In this document: positions 8,490 through 16,939 of the stretch, piece after piece
How the letters are laid out: each line of letters opens with the position of its first letter
How positions within the stretch are numbered: the stretch's first letter is position 1
Assembly (NCBI GenBank): GCA_036732565.1
Contig: DAINCF010000084.1
Span: forward strand, 1 to 17,984
Direction: 5' to 3'
DNA: 17,984 nucleotides
Source: JAIVJN01 sp036732565
GTDB taxonomy: Bacteria > Acidobacteriota > Vicinamibacteria > Vicinamibacterales > UBA2999
The notes under the pieces: model-generated
The model's input: the letters and a program-made list of their open reading frames with translations, nothing else
Databases searched by the model: none
Told to the model about the DNA's origin: nothing
Made by a program: the position numbers and the translations under genes

Positions 8490-8517
8490 GTAGGGGCGGC
8501 TCGCGAGCCGCCCCTAC
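8490..8517. repeat. Family A 28-bp perfect palindrome, copy 1
   Basis: Each 14-base arm reads GTAGGGGCGGCTCG. It lies between the convergent ends of rel and ridA, and its right-hand CTA is the ridA stop codon on the minus strand. It may act as a bidirectional 3'-end structure, though neither side has a U-tract. Confidence 0.9.
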
Positions 8518-8894
8518 GAGAGCACCGCCAGGACTTCGATCTCGACCTTGCAGTCTTTCGGCAGACGCGAGACTTCGACCGTGGACCGTGCGGGGTACGG
8601 GGCGGTGAAGTAAGTCGCGTAGATCTCGTTCATCGCCGCGAAGTCGTTGAAGTCGGTGAGGTAGACCGTGCTCTTCACCACGTTCGAGAAATCCACACCC
8701 GCGCCGGCGAGCACCGCCCCGATGTTCTCGAGCACGCGCGTCGTTTGCTCGCGGATATCACCGGCGACGAGTTGCCCCGAGGCGGGATCGAGCGGAATCT
8801 GCCCCGACAGAAAGAGGAAGTTCCCGACTTTGAGCGCCGGCGAATAGGGCCCGATGGCTGGCGCGGCCCCCGGCGCCTGGACGGCCTGGCGCAC
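8514..8894 (-). CDS. ridA: RidA-family reactive enamine/imine deaminase
   Basis: This 126-residue protein has the family's usual length. RidA speeds hydrolysis of reactive 2-aminoacrylate and related enamines made by PLP enzymes, releasing 2-ketoacids and ammonia in the cytoplasm. It has the expected GPYSPA near residue 15, FLSGQIPLDP near 28, Arg103 in PARSTVEVSRLP and Glu120 in KVEIEVLAV, the residues that hold the carboxylate and the water in characterised members. The start is a GTG only 2 bases after the rpmB stop, with AAGG inside the rpmB end as ribosome site, so translation is probably coupled to rpmB. The stop TAG falls inside the family A palindrome, and the last codon TCG is half formed by it. 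YjgF-type relatives with other roles exist, but the key residues favour RidA. Confidence 0.93.
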   Translation of the reverse strand: MRQAVQAPGAAPAIGPYSPALKVGNFLFLSGQIPLDPASGQLVAGDIREQTTRVLENIGAVLAGAGVDFSNVVKSTVYLTDFNDFAAMNEIYATYFTAPYPARSTVEVSRLPKDCKVEIEVLAVLS

Positions 8895-8896
8895 GG

Positions 8897-9088
8897 CTAG
8901 GCCGCCTTGACAATCTTCTGCGAGCGCAAGCAGCGCGTGCAGACGCGCACGCGACGGGTGCCGCCGTTGATGACGGCTCGAACGGTCTGGAGATTCGGCT
9001 CGAACCGCCGCGGCCGGACGTTGTGCGCGTGCGACACCCGCCGTCCTACCACCGGCTTCTTGCCACAGATTTCACAGCTCATCGCCAT
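8897..9088 (-). CDS. rpmB: Large-subunit ribosomal protein bL28, zinc-binding form
   Basis: The 63-residue basic protein matches bL28: MSCEICGKKPVVGRRVSHAH at the start, then NVRPRRFEPNLQTVRA and CTRC. Two CxxC pairs (Cys5/Cys8 and Cys50/Cys53) mark the zinc-binding (C+) version. It is part of the 50S subunit. The ATG at 9088 is used here; a second ATG two codons later (9082) would give the same protein less two residues, and the weak purine-rich upstream sequence does not decide between them. ridA follows after 2 bases, so the two form an operon. Confidence 0.95.
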   Translation of the reverse strand: MAMSCEICGKKPVVGRRVSHAHNVRPRRFEPNLQTVRAVINGGTRRVRVCTRCLRSQKIVKAA

Positions 9089-9134
9089 GGGAGTCTCTCT
9101 TAGATACCTTCGTACACCTGAACAGGAACCCCTT

Positions 9135-9143
9135 ATCTTACCA
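9135..9143 (-). promoter_or_regulatory. Possible extended -10 promoter of rpmB-ridA
   Basis: On the minus strand TGGTAAGAT (9143-9135) fits an extended -10 (TGnTANNNT). Transcription would start about 40 bases before the rpmB ATG. No -35 match is visible, so this is tentative. Confidence 0.28.
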
Positions 9144-9187
9144 ATCTCCGGGCGTGGACGCTACTCCGCCCCTGCATCACTACTAAA

Positions 9188-9233
9188 CCACTAAATCACT
9201 TGAACCACTAAATCACTTGAACCACTAAATCAC
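9188..9233. repeat. 17-bp tandem repeat, 2.7 copies
   Basis: The unit CCACTAAATCACTTGAA occurs at 9188-9204 and 9205-9221, with a 12-base partial copy at 9222-9233. A related CACTACTAAA precedes it. The partial copy covers the last codons and the TAG stop of the carbonic anhydrase gene (9225-9227), so the array may have arisen from the gene's 3' end. The sequence is AT-rich against its surroundings. Confidence 0.9.
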
Positions 9234-9848
9234 GCCCTCCAACGGCGAGAAGACCCGTCGAGCGGGGTCGTAGATCTTGAACTCGGCGTGGGCGATGTCG
9301 TAGATCCAACCGTGCAGCTGCAAGGATCCGGCGCGCACCTTCGAGGCGACCGAGGGATGCGTCATCAGGTTCTCCAGTTGGATGATCACGTTCTCTTCGA
9401 TCAGGATCTCGAGCCTCCGAGCCGGGTCCGCATCGGGGTCCTTGCCGTCGACGAGCGCGACGGCGCGATCCACGTGGTGCAGCCAGTGTGAAATCGCCGG
9501 CAGATGCGCCACCTGCTCGGGGTTCAGTGCGGCCCGCATCGCCCCGCAATCCGAGTGACCGCAGACAATGACGTCCTTCACGCCCAGAACCTGGACGGCG
9601 TACTCGATGGTCGCCGACACACCGCCCGTGTGCTCACCCCATGAGGGGACGATGTTGCCGGCGTTGCGACAGACGAAGAGCTCACCGGGACCGACCTGGA
9701 GCAGAATGCCGGGCACCACCCGCGAGTCCGAGCAGGCGATGAACAGCGTGTCGGGATTCTGCTGCGAGGCGAGCTCCTGAAAGCGGTCGCGCTGCTGCGG
9801 GTAGACCTCGTTCTTGAAGCGAACGAATCCTTCAATCAGCTTGCGCAC
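9225..9848 (-). CDS. Beta-class carbonic anhydrase
   Basis: The 207-residue protein interconverts CO2 and bicarbonate in the cytoplasm. Beta-class signatures are intact: the zinc ligands Cys39 (FIACSDSRV), His98 and Cys101 (VCGHSDCGAM), and the Asp41-Arg43 dyad that opens the active site. CRNAGNIVP at about 60 and GVSATIEYAVQVLGV at about 76 are also standard. The length fits the Can/CynT group. The start is a GTG at 9848 giving MRKLIEGF, with AGAGG about 7 bases upstream. No cyn or carbon-fixation genes lie beside it, so a general bicarbonate-supply role is more likely than cyanate use. The stop codon lies within the tandem repeat. It is transcribed divergently from the Cys-rich gene. Confidence 0.95.
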   Translation of the reverse strand: MRKLIEGFVRFKNEVYPQQRDRFQELASQQNPDTLFIACSDSRVVPGILLQVGPGELFVCRNAGNIVPSWGEHTGGVSATIEYAVQVLGVKDVIVCGHSDCGAMRAALNPEQVAHLPAISHWLHHVDRAVALVDGKDPDADPARRLEILIEENVIIQLENLMTHPSVASKVRAGSLQLHGWIYDIAHAEFKIYDPARRVFSPLEGVI

Positions 9849-9871
9849 GGAAGACCTCTGGCCGCAACTAA

Positions 9872-9977
9872 GCTATCGGCGTTCGGCTCTCGGCATACGG
9901 CGCGGTGGGCTTTGCCCATTGCTTTGCACTGGGCCCGAGCCGAAGGCGCCGACAGCCGAAAGCGGTAAGCTGATAGC
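9872..9977. repeat. Imperfect inverted repeat in the can / Cys-rich intergenic region
   Basis: The left arm (9872-9894) begins GCTATC and ends TTCGGCTCTCGGC. The right arm (9948-9977) has the complement of GCTATC at its end and of TTCGGCTGTCGGC at its start, with a size difference between. A further GGGC/GCCC-rich stretch lies inside. The arms could form a cruciform or a hairpin in the leader of either divergent gene. This dyad occupies most of the 138-bp gap, leaving no clear promoter or ribosome site for the Cys-rich gene. Confidence 0.6.
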
Positions 9978-9986
9978 GTACTCGAC

Positions 9987-10646
9987 ATGCACTGCCCCCT
10001 CTGTCGCCAGCGCAAACCCCGACGTGCGTGCCCGGCGCTCGGACACCAGATTTGCGCGGTGTGCTGCGGCACGAAACGGCTCGTCGAGATCAACTGTCCT
10101 GCCGATTGCGTCTACCTGGAGGCCGCCGAACGACATCCGGCGGCGGCGGTCAAACGGCGCCAGGAGCACGATCTGGGCGTGTTGATGTCGACGGTCGGCC
10201 GGTTGTCGCAGCCGCAACTGCAGTTGTTCTTCGTGCTGCAGTCTTTTGTCACCCGATTTACACTCGAGGGCGGACTGCTCCGCCTGGTCGACGCCGACGT
10301 GGCGCAAGCGGTCGGGGCCTTGGCGTCCACGCTGGAAACCGCCGAGCGCGGCGTCGTGTACGAGCACCAGAGCGCCTCGGCGATCGCCGAGGAATTGCGG
10401 CGAGCTCTCCGCGGATTTCTTTCCGAAATCGGCAAGGGCGGCGGCTCGCGCTTCGAGCGCGAGGCGGCGGTCGTGCTCCGTGGCATCGAGCGTGGAGCGC
10501 GACACGAGGCCCCCGGCCTGGCTGAGGGGGAGTCCTCCTATCTTGCGCTCGTCGGCCGCGTGCTGCGGGAGCGCCCCGGCGCCCGGCCCGATAGCCCCCC
10601 TTCCTCGCCGGGTCCCGACGAACCGCGAATCGTGATTACCGGCTAG
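9987..10646 (+). CDS. Uncharacterised protein with N-terminal Cys-rich (zinc-finger-like) domain
   Basis: I do not recognise a named family with confidence. Residues 1-45 hold eight cysteines at 3, 6, 15, 23, 26, 27, 37 and 41 (CPLC, ICAVCCGTKR, NCPADCVYL). Their spacing suggests binding of two zinc ions or an Fe-S cluster. Residues about 50-180 are helical without membrane segments or a signal peptide, including a segment with LSQPQLQLFFVLQSFVTRF. The C-terminal 30 residues are Pro/Gly-rich and look disordered (PGARPDSPPSSPGPDEPR). A cytoplasmic nucleic-acid or protein-binding role would fit but is a guess. The start ATG puts the first CxxC at residue 3; no Shine-Dalgarno is visible. The stop is followed by a repeated 15-mer and a family A palindrome. 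The regular codon use and ordered Cys pattern argue it is a real gene. Confidence 0.8.
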   Translation: MHCPLCRQRKPRRACPALGHQICAVCCGTKRLVEINCPADCVYLEAAERHPAAAVKRRQEHDLGVLMSTVGRLSQPQLQLFFVLQSFVTRFTLEGGLLRLVDADVAQAVGALASTLETAERGVVYEHQSASAIAEELRRALRGFLSEIGKGGGSRFEREAAVVLRGIERGARHEAPGLAEGESSYLALVGRVLRERPGARPDSPPSSPGPDEPRIVITG

Positions 10647-10661
10647 GAACCGCGAATCGTG
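10620..10661 (+). repeat. 15-bp direct repeat spanning the Cys-rich gene stop
   Basis: GAACCGCGAATCGTG occurs at 10620-10634, in the last codons, and again at 10647-10661, straight after the stop codon. The period is 27 bp. The second copy ends 5 bp before a family A palindrome, so the duplication may have accompanied gain of that repeat. Confidence 0.85.
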
Positions 10662-10666
10662 CAGAC

Positions 10667-10694
10667 GCAGGGGCGGCTCGCGAGCCGCCCCTAC
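10667..10694. repeat. Family A 28-bp palindrome, copy 2
   Basis: The core 24 bp (10669-10692) is perfectly symmetric around TCGCGA. The left end reads GCAG instead of GTAG, the only deviation. It begins 20 bp after the stop of the Cys-rich gene. Confidence 0.88.
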
Positions 10695-10818
10695 ACGCAC
10701 GTGAGCAGATCTGCTCAGATCGTGTGTTCAGAAGACGTCAGGTCGTTGCGGCTCGACCACACTCCATGCTACCCTCCGTCGGTTTCCCACTGTCCACGGT
10801 GGGCGACAATGTGTCCTC

Positions 10819-10847
10819 AGAACCCAATTGGCCCGAGCGGCGTCTAA
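10819..10847 (+). promoter_or_regulatory. ECF-sigma-like promoter candidate
   Basis: AGAACC (10819-10824) resembles the AAC-type -35 of ECF sigma factors. CGTCTAA (10841-10847) resembles their CGTC -10. GAAC and CGTC are 17 bases apart, within the normal range. Transcription would run toward the dksA-like gene about 280 bp away. No ECF sigma gene is in the window, so the call is tentative. Confidence 0.35.
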
Positions 10848-10848
10848 T

Positions 10849-10966
10849 GCAGTGAACGGTGTTCGGTGGGCTCGGATTTTGGCGGGTTTCTGAGCGTAAG
10901 TCGTTGAATATGAATGTCATAGCCGCAGGAGATCGGGGAGGAGGGCGCAGTGAACGGCGCTCGGTG
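10849..10966 (+). repeat. Imperfect 20-bp direct repeat, 98 bp apart
   Basis: GCAGTGAACGGTGTTCGGTG at 10849-10868 recurs at 10947-10966 with two C-for-T changes. The first copy follows the ECF-like -10; the second follows the purine-rich tract. Each contains a GTG that opens only a very short frame. Confidence 0.7.
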
Positions 10967-11054
10967 ATGCATCCCTCCGCTCATTCGTACCCCCTGACAG
11001 CTCGTGCGGCCCGTTGCGAATCGTTTCCGGCGCTCGGAGCAGCGTCGGGTTCAT

Positions 11055-11070
11055 AGGTACCGCTCTTGCA
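11055..11070 (+). promoter_or_regulatory. Sigma-54-like promoter candidate before the dksA-like gene
   Basis: AGGTACCGCTCTTGCA has the GG and GC elements exactly 10 bases apart and matches 9 of 12 fixed positions of the sigma-54 consensus. Transcription would begin near 11082, about 53 bases before the ATG. No sigma-54 activator gene is seen nearby. Confidence 0.3.
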
Positions 11071-11134
11071 TAGGGAGCGGGCAATCATAAGGATCCCCAG
11101 AAAACGGTGGGGACCGGGAAGGAGCGTCGGAGTC

Positions 11135-11596
11135 ATGGCGAAAGCAACCAAGCGCAACACTTCGGTGGCAGCCGCAGAAGGGACTCGCTACGACGAGCTC
11201 AAGCGCATGCTCGAGGAGCGGCGCCGGGAGATCATGAGCGAGGTTCAGGGTAAGATCCGCGGCGTTCGCGCGGATGGCGCGGAGAAGCCGCACGAGGTAC
11301 TGGATCAGGGCGAGACCTCGGAAGTCGACATTCAGGAAGACATCGAGCTGGCGCTCATCCAGATGAAGGCCGAGACGCTCAACAAGATCGACGAAGCGCT
11401 CGCACGTCTGGAAGCCGGCCGCTACGGTGTCTGCTTCGAGTGCGGCGACGACATCTCCGAGCAGCGTCTGCGCGCCCTTCCGTTCGCGGTTCGGTGCAAG
11501 GACTGCGAGGAAGCTCGCGAAGTCGCGCAGCAGCGTGAGCGCGTGCTCGCGCAGCGGCGCGGATCGAGCAGCCTCTTCTACGACGTGCAGGGATAA
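11135..11596 (+). CDS. DksA/TraR-family zinc-finger transcription factor
   Basis: The start at 11135 gives 153 residues, MAKATKRN onward, with GGAAGGAG about 10 bases upstream; an upstream in-frame start at 11066 is less likely. Residues about 17-92 form the long alpha-helical hairpin expected to enter the RNA polymerase secondary channel. Cys100, Cys103, Cys121 and Cys124 (CFEC and CKDC) form the C4 zinc finger after the family sequence KIDEALARLEAGRYGVC. The acidic DxxDxA tip of E. coli DksA is not evident; the comparable stretch reads GETSEVDIQED. The protein may therefore be a DksA-like paralogue with different output, not a strict DksA. It lies 105 bp upstream of lon and may be co-transcribed with it. 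With rel nearby, a role in starvation-linked transcription is plausible but inferred. Confidence 0.9.
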   Translation: MAKATKRNTSVAAAEGTRYDELKRMLEERRREIMSEVQGKIRGVRADGAEKPHEVLDQGETSEVDIQEDIELALIQMKAETLNKIDEALARLEAGRYGVCFECGDDISEQRLRALPFAVRCKDCEEAREVAQQRERVLAQRRGSSSLFYDVQG

Positions 11597-11615
11597 CACC
11601 CGGCGCCTCGAATTG

Positions 11616-11644
11616 GGCAGGCTCCGCCGGCGGTGGAGCCTGCC
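11616..11644. repeat. Hairpin in the dksA-like / lon gap
   Basis: GGCAGGCTCC (11616-11625) pairs perfectly with GGAGCCTGCC (11635-11644) over a 9-base GC-rich loop. It lies 20 bp after the dksA-like stop. No T-run follows, so it is not a standard terminator; it may stabilise the upstream message or attenuate lon. Confidence 0.75.
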
Positions 11645-11701
11645 GCTCCACTCTCCGGCCCCAGCGCGTCCTTCGGGCCCTCACTCCCGCGAGTGGATGC
11701 A

Positions 11702-14133
<2,432 letters not shown>

Positions 14134-14137
<4 letters not shown>

Positions 14138-15033
14138 TCGTCTACTCGCCGCGATACCACATCGATATCGGGACGCACGTCTTCCCGACGTCGAAGTACG
14201 TCCGACTGTTCGAGCGTCTGCGGGACGCTGGCCTGGCGCGCCCGGCGGACGTCATCGAGCCCGAGCTGGCGTCGTGGACGGATCTCGCGCTCGTTCACAC
14301 GTCCAACTATCTCGACCAGCTGAAGTCCGGTTCGTTCCGGATCGAAGAGCTCGCGCAGCTCGGGGTGGCCTGGTCGCAGGATGTCGTCGACGGCTTCCGG
14401 CTGATGACCGGCGGCACGATCGCGGCCGCACGGTTGGCGGCGTCGGGTCAGGCGCGCATGGTGGCGCACCTGGGCGGGGGCCTGCATCACGGGTTTCCGG
14501 ATCGCGGCGAAGGCTTCTGCTTCTTCAACGACGTCGCCGTGGCCAGCCGCGTGGTCCTTCGCGACCGTCCGGCCGCACGCATCGCCATCATCGACCTGGA
14601 CGTGCACCATGGGAACGGCACCGCGTTCATCTTCGCCGGCGACGCACAGGTCTTCACGTTCTCGATGCACCAGCAGCACAACTATCCGGTGGACAAGCCG
14701 GAGAGCTCGCTCGATCTCGGGCTGCAGGACGGCACCGGAGATCGTGAGTACCTCGCGCGGCTGGCGCCGGCGCTGGATCGCGTCTTCACGTTCACACCCG
14801 ATCTGGTGTTCTATCTCGCCGGTGCCGATGCCTATGAGGACGATCAGCTCGGCGGCCTCTCGTTGACGAAGACCGGCCTGCGCCAGCGCGACCGGATGGT
14901 GCTGCAGGCCGCGGCCGATCGTGCCGTGCCGACGGTCGTCTGCCTGGCAGGCGGTTACGCCCGTCACCTCGAGGACACCGTCGACATCCACTACGCAACG
15001 GTCGAAGAGCTGCAGATGCTGCGGCTGACGTAG
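14134..15033 (+). CDS. Histone deacetylase-family (class IV-like) deacetylase
   Basis: The 299-residue protein begins at a GTG that shares four bases (GTGA) with the lon stop, so it is probably translated by coupling. The frame is open far upstream inside lon, but homology begins only at MIVYSPRYHIDIGTHVFP. Arginase-fold deacetylase residues are present: His118-His119 in GGGLHHGFPDRGEGFCFFND, zinc ligands Asp156 and His158 (DLDVHHGNGT), Asp232 (GADAYEDD) and Tyr275 in AGGY. The short length and N-terminal YSPRYHIDIGTHVFP resemble small bacterial and class IV deacetylases. The substrate could be acetyl-lysine proteins, acetylpolyamines or another acetylated amine; AcuC-type acetyl-CoA synthetase activation is one option. 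The stop TAG lies inside a family A repeat. Confidence 0.9.
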
Positions 15034-15056
15034 GAGCGGCTCGCGAGCGCCCCTAC
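15030..15056. repeat. Family A palindrome, copy 3 (27 bp, degenerate)
   Basis: It reads GTAGGAGCGGCTCG followed by CGAGCGCCCCTAC: one substitution in the left arm and one base missing in the right. Bases 15031-15033 are the TAG stop of the deacetylase gene. It ends 22 bp before the start of the next gene, close to that gene's ribosome site. Confidence 0.82.
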
Positions 15057-15078
15057 TCTCTATCGAAGGAGTCAGGAG

Positions 15079-16293
15079 ATGTCCTCGAGCCTCCCCTTAG
15101 CGGGCATTCGGGTCCTGGACCTCACGCGGCTCTTGCCGGGTCCGTATTGCACGCTCCTGCTCGCCGATCTCGGTGCGGAGGTGATCAAAGTGGAGCCGCC
15201 GCTCGCGGGCGATCCGCTCCGAGCGCTCGCCGGGCCGGCTGACGAGGCGAGCGTCTACTTCAAAGCGGTGAACCGCAACAAGCGCAGCATGACGCTGAAC
15301 CTGCGCGCCGACGGCGCGCGCCCGGTGCTGCATGCCCTGGCCGCGCGTGCGGACGTCCTCGTCGAAAGCTTCCGGCCGGAGACGGCGCGCAGCATTGGCG
15401 TTGATGCCACGTCCCTGTTGGCGGTCAATCCACGGCTGGTGCATTGCGCCATCACCGGGTTTGGACAAACGGGTCCGTACGCCGAACGCCCGGGCCACGA
15501 TATCAACTACGTCGCTCTTGCCGGTCTGCTCGCACTCGATCATCCGCAGCCGATGATGCCGGCGGCCGGCCCTCACGGTCGTGGCCGCGCGCCACAGCCG
15601 TCGCGGGCATTCATCGCAGACATCGGCGGTGGTGCGCTGTCCGCGGCGGTCGGCATCCTGGCCGGGTTGTTGCGATGCGTGCGCACCGGGGAAGGCTCGT
15701 CCATCGATATCTCGATGCACGACGGCTGCCTGGCATGGCTGACGTTCCCCGCGGCGCGAGCGCTCGCGACCGGTGACGAGACCAGGCCGAGTGAAGCGCC
15801 GCTGCATGCGGACGCGGCCTGCTACAACGTGTACGAGACGCGTGACGGTCGCTGGATGGCACTGGGCGCGCTGGAGCCGAAGTTCTGGGAACGGTTCTGC
15901 GACCGCATCGGCCGGCGCGATCTCATCGCCAGGCAGTTCGCGTCAGGGCAGACCGCGCTCGTCGAGGAAGTCGCGGCCATCTTCGCGACCCGCTCGAGCG
16001 CCGAGTGGACGACGTTGTTCCAGGATGCCGACGCGTGCCTCTCGCCGGTGAACGGTGTGGGGGAGGCACTCGCGGATCCTCACGTCCGCGCGCGTGGGAG
16101 CGTCACCAACGTCGACGGGATCCGCTACGTGCGCAGTCCAGTGCGGGTGTCAGCCGGCGTGCCGCTCCAGGTGATCGAGCTGCCAGAGGTGCTCGCCGCG
16201 CCCGGGTTGGGCGACGACACCGATGCGGCGCTCGTGATGGCCGGCTTCTCGGCGGAGGACCGCGTTCGACTGAGACAACACGGCGTGGTGTGA
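15079..16293 (+). CDS. CaiB/BaiF (family III) protein, probable alpha-methylacyl-CoA racemase
   Basis: The 404-residue protein starts with the family opening GIRVLDLTRLLPGPYCTLLL and LGAEVIKVEPP, then NRNKRSMTLNL. GHDINY (His140-Asp141) and the later ADIGGG (Asp181) correspond to the His/Asp pair that swaps the alpha-proton in alpha-methylacyl-CoA racemase. That makes a racemase more likely than a true CoA transferase, although both share the fold. The substrate would be a branched 2-methylacyl-CoA in lipid or sterol side-chain breakdown. Compared with known racemases, residues about 155-176 look like an insertion rich in Pro, Gly and Arg. A strong GGAG ribosome site lies just before the ATG. 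It is 45 bp from the deacetylase gene, so it may belong to the same transcript. A family A repeat lies 15 bp after its stop. Confidence 0.85.
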   Translation: MSSSLPLAGIRVLDLTRLLPGPYCTLLLADLGAEVIKVEPPLAGDPLRALAGPADEASVYFKAVNRNKRSMTLNLRADGARPVLHALAARADVLVESFRPETARSIGVDATSLLAVNPRLVHCAITGFGQTGPYAERPGHDINYVALAGLLALDHPQPMMPAAGPHGRGRAPQPSRAFIADIGGGALSAAVGILAGLLRCVRTGEGSSIDISMHDGCLAWLTFPAARALATGDETRPSEAPLHADAACYNVYETRDGRWMALGALEPKFWERFCDRIGRRDLIARQFASGQTALVEEVAAIFATRSSAEWTTLFQDADACLSPVNGVGEALADPHVRARGSVTNVDGIRYVRSPVRVSAGVPLQVIELPEVLAAPGLGDDTDAALVMAGFSAEDRVRLRQHGVV

Positions 16294-16308
16294 CCCTGGC
16301 TCGCGCGC

Positions 16309-16336
16309 GTAGAGGCGGTTCGCGAACCGCCCCTAC
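16309..16336. repeat. Family A 28-bp palindrome, copy 4
   Basis: The centre is GGTTCGCGAACC where other copies have GGCTCGCGAGCC: both arms changed together, so symmetry is kept. One pair near the end (16313/16332) is mismatched. It lies between the convergent racemase and NUDIX genes. Confidence 0.88.
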
Positions 16337-16361
16337 AACAGAGCACCGTTGGCGCCGTCCA

Positions 16362-16389
16362 GGCAGGCCTGAAGGCCTGCGCTACGTAC
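16362..16389 (-). repeat. Family B 28-bp palindromic repeat, copy 3
   Basis: On the minus strand it reads GTACGTAGC and then the dyad GCAGGCCT-TC-AGGCCTGC, the same as copy 1. Its internal TAG (16384-16382) is the stop codon of the NUDIX gene. It stands alone, with no inverted partner nearby. Confidence 0.88.
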
Positions 16390-16939
16390 CCGGGTCGCCG
16401 GTCATCAGCATCAACCCCAGCGCTGTCTTCATGTCGACGATCTCGCCTCGCTCGAGCATCGCGCGCGCCTCGTCGAGCGTGAACGTCTTCGGCTCGATGT
16501 TCTCGTCGTCATCCGGTTTCACCTGCGAGTCCGGCGCGGGCGGGTGCAGGTCGGTGCAGCGGAAGAAGTTCATCTTCTCGTCGCAGAATCCCGGCGTCGG
16601 GTAGAACGCGCGCAGCGGCTCGATCCGACCGGGCACGAGGCCGATTTCCTCTTCGCATTCGCGCGCGGCGGCTGCGGCCGGATCCTCGCCGGGTTTGAGC
16701 GTGCCGGCCGGTACCTCCCACAGCCACTGGCGGACCGCGTGGCGATACTGCCGGATCAAGATGATCCGGTCCGGCGACGGCAGGGGCAGGATGACGACCG
16801 CGCCGCCATGACGGACGAGCTCCATGTCCACAACATGCCCGCCAGGCAGCCGCACACGTTCGACGTCAACGCGGAAGACCCGTCCCTGGTGCACCGTTCG
16901 CGTCGCCTCGACGCGCGCCTCGTTCGTCTCGTTCGTCAC
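16382..16939 (-). CDS. NUDIX hydrolase, ADP-ribose pyrophosphatase type
   Basis: The 185-residue protein begins at the GTG at 16939, which overlaps the stop of the pseudouridine synthase gene by GTGA. The frame stays open upstream, but that part is antisense-like Arg/Ala text inside the neighbour. The NUDIX box runs from Gly79 to Leu101 and fits GX5EX7REUXEEXGU at every fixed position, with Glu85, Arg93, Glu94, Glu97 and Glu98. RQYRHAVRQWLWEVPAGTL just before it, and YPTPGFCDEKMNFF after it, are typical of ADP-ribose pyrophosphatases, which split ADP-ribose to AMP and ribose-5-phosphate. Related substrates are possible. The last codon and stop (ACG TAG) come from a family B repeat, so the natural C-terminus may have been trimmed or replaced. 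Confidence 0.93.
   Translation of the reverse strand: MTNETNEARVEATRTVHQGRVFRVDVERVRLPGGHVVDMELVRHGGAVVILPLPSPDRIILIRQYRHAVRQWLWEVPAGTLKPGEDPAAAAARECEEEIGLVPGRIEPLRAFYPTPGFCDEKMNFFRCTDLHPPAPDSQVKPDDDENIEPKTFTLDEARAMLERGEIVDMKTALGLMLMTGDPGT

Larger units (their letters stand above)
10647..11134. other. 488-bp intergenic region upstream of the dksA-like gene
   Basis: No supported gene is seen; the short frames here lack family features. From left to right it holds the second 15-mer copy, family A copy 2, a stem (CTCAGAACCC at 10816-10825 against GGGTTTCTGAG at 10882-10892, with CCGAGC and GCTCGG inside), an ECF-like promoter, two near-identical 20-mers at 10849-10868 and 10947-10966, a strong purine-rich ribosome-site-like tract (GGGGAGGAGGG near 10935-10945) not followed by a useful frame, and a sigma-54-like site at 11055-11070. 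It could be a long regulatory leader, a small RNA locus or the remnant of a lost gene. Confidence 0.6.

Noticed and set aside
8490..8517. Family A palindrome as a standard Rho-independent terminator
   Set aside because: The stem is strong, but no U-tract follows on either strand, so only a weaker 3'-structure role can be suggested.
7133..8608. Plus-strand frame (491 codons) overlapping rel in another phase
   Set aside because: Its text is Arg/Ala/Gly-rich, rel shows all expected domains in its own frame, and the tail runs through the family A repeat.
9188..9233. Possible CRISPR array
   Set aside because: The units are 17 bp with no spacers between them and no cas genes are nearby; it is a simple tandem repeat.
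10859..11056. Small plus-strand frame (65 codons) in the gap before the dksA-like gene
   Set aside because: Its start has no ribosome site and the composition has no family features. The purine-rich tract inside the gap is followed by a five-codon frame or an unremarkable 29-codon frame.
11682..11695. CACTC-N4-GAGTG dyad before lon as a heat-shock operator
   Set aside because: CIRCE needs TTAGCACTC-N9-GAGTGCTAA and the HspR site is also different. The spacing and flanks do not fit, so it is probably chance.
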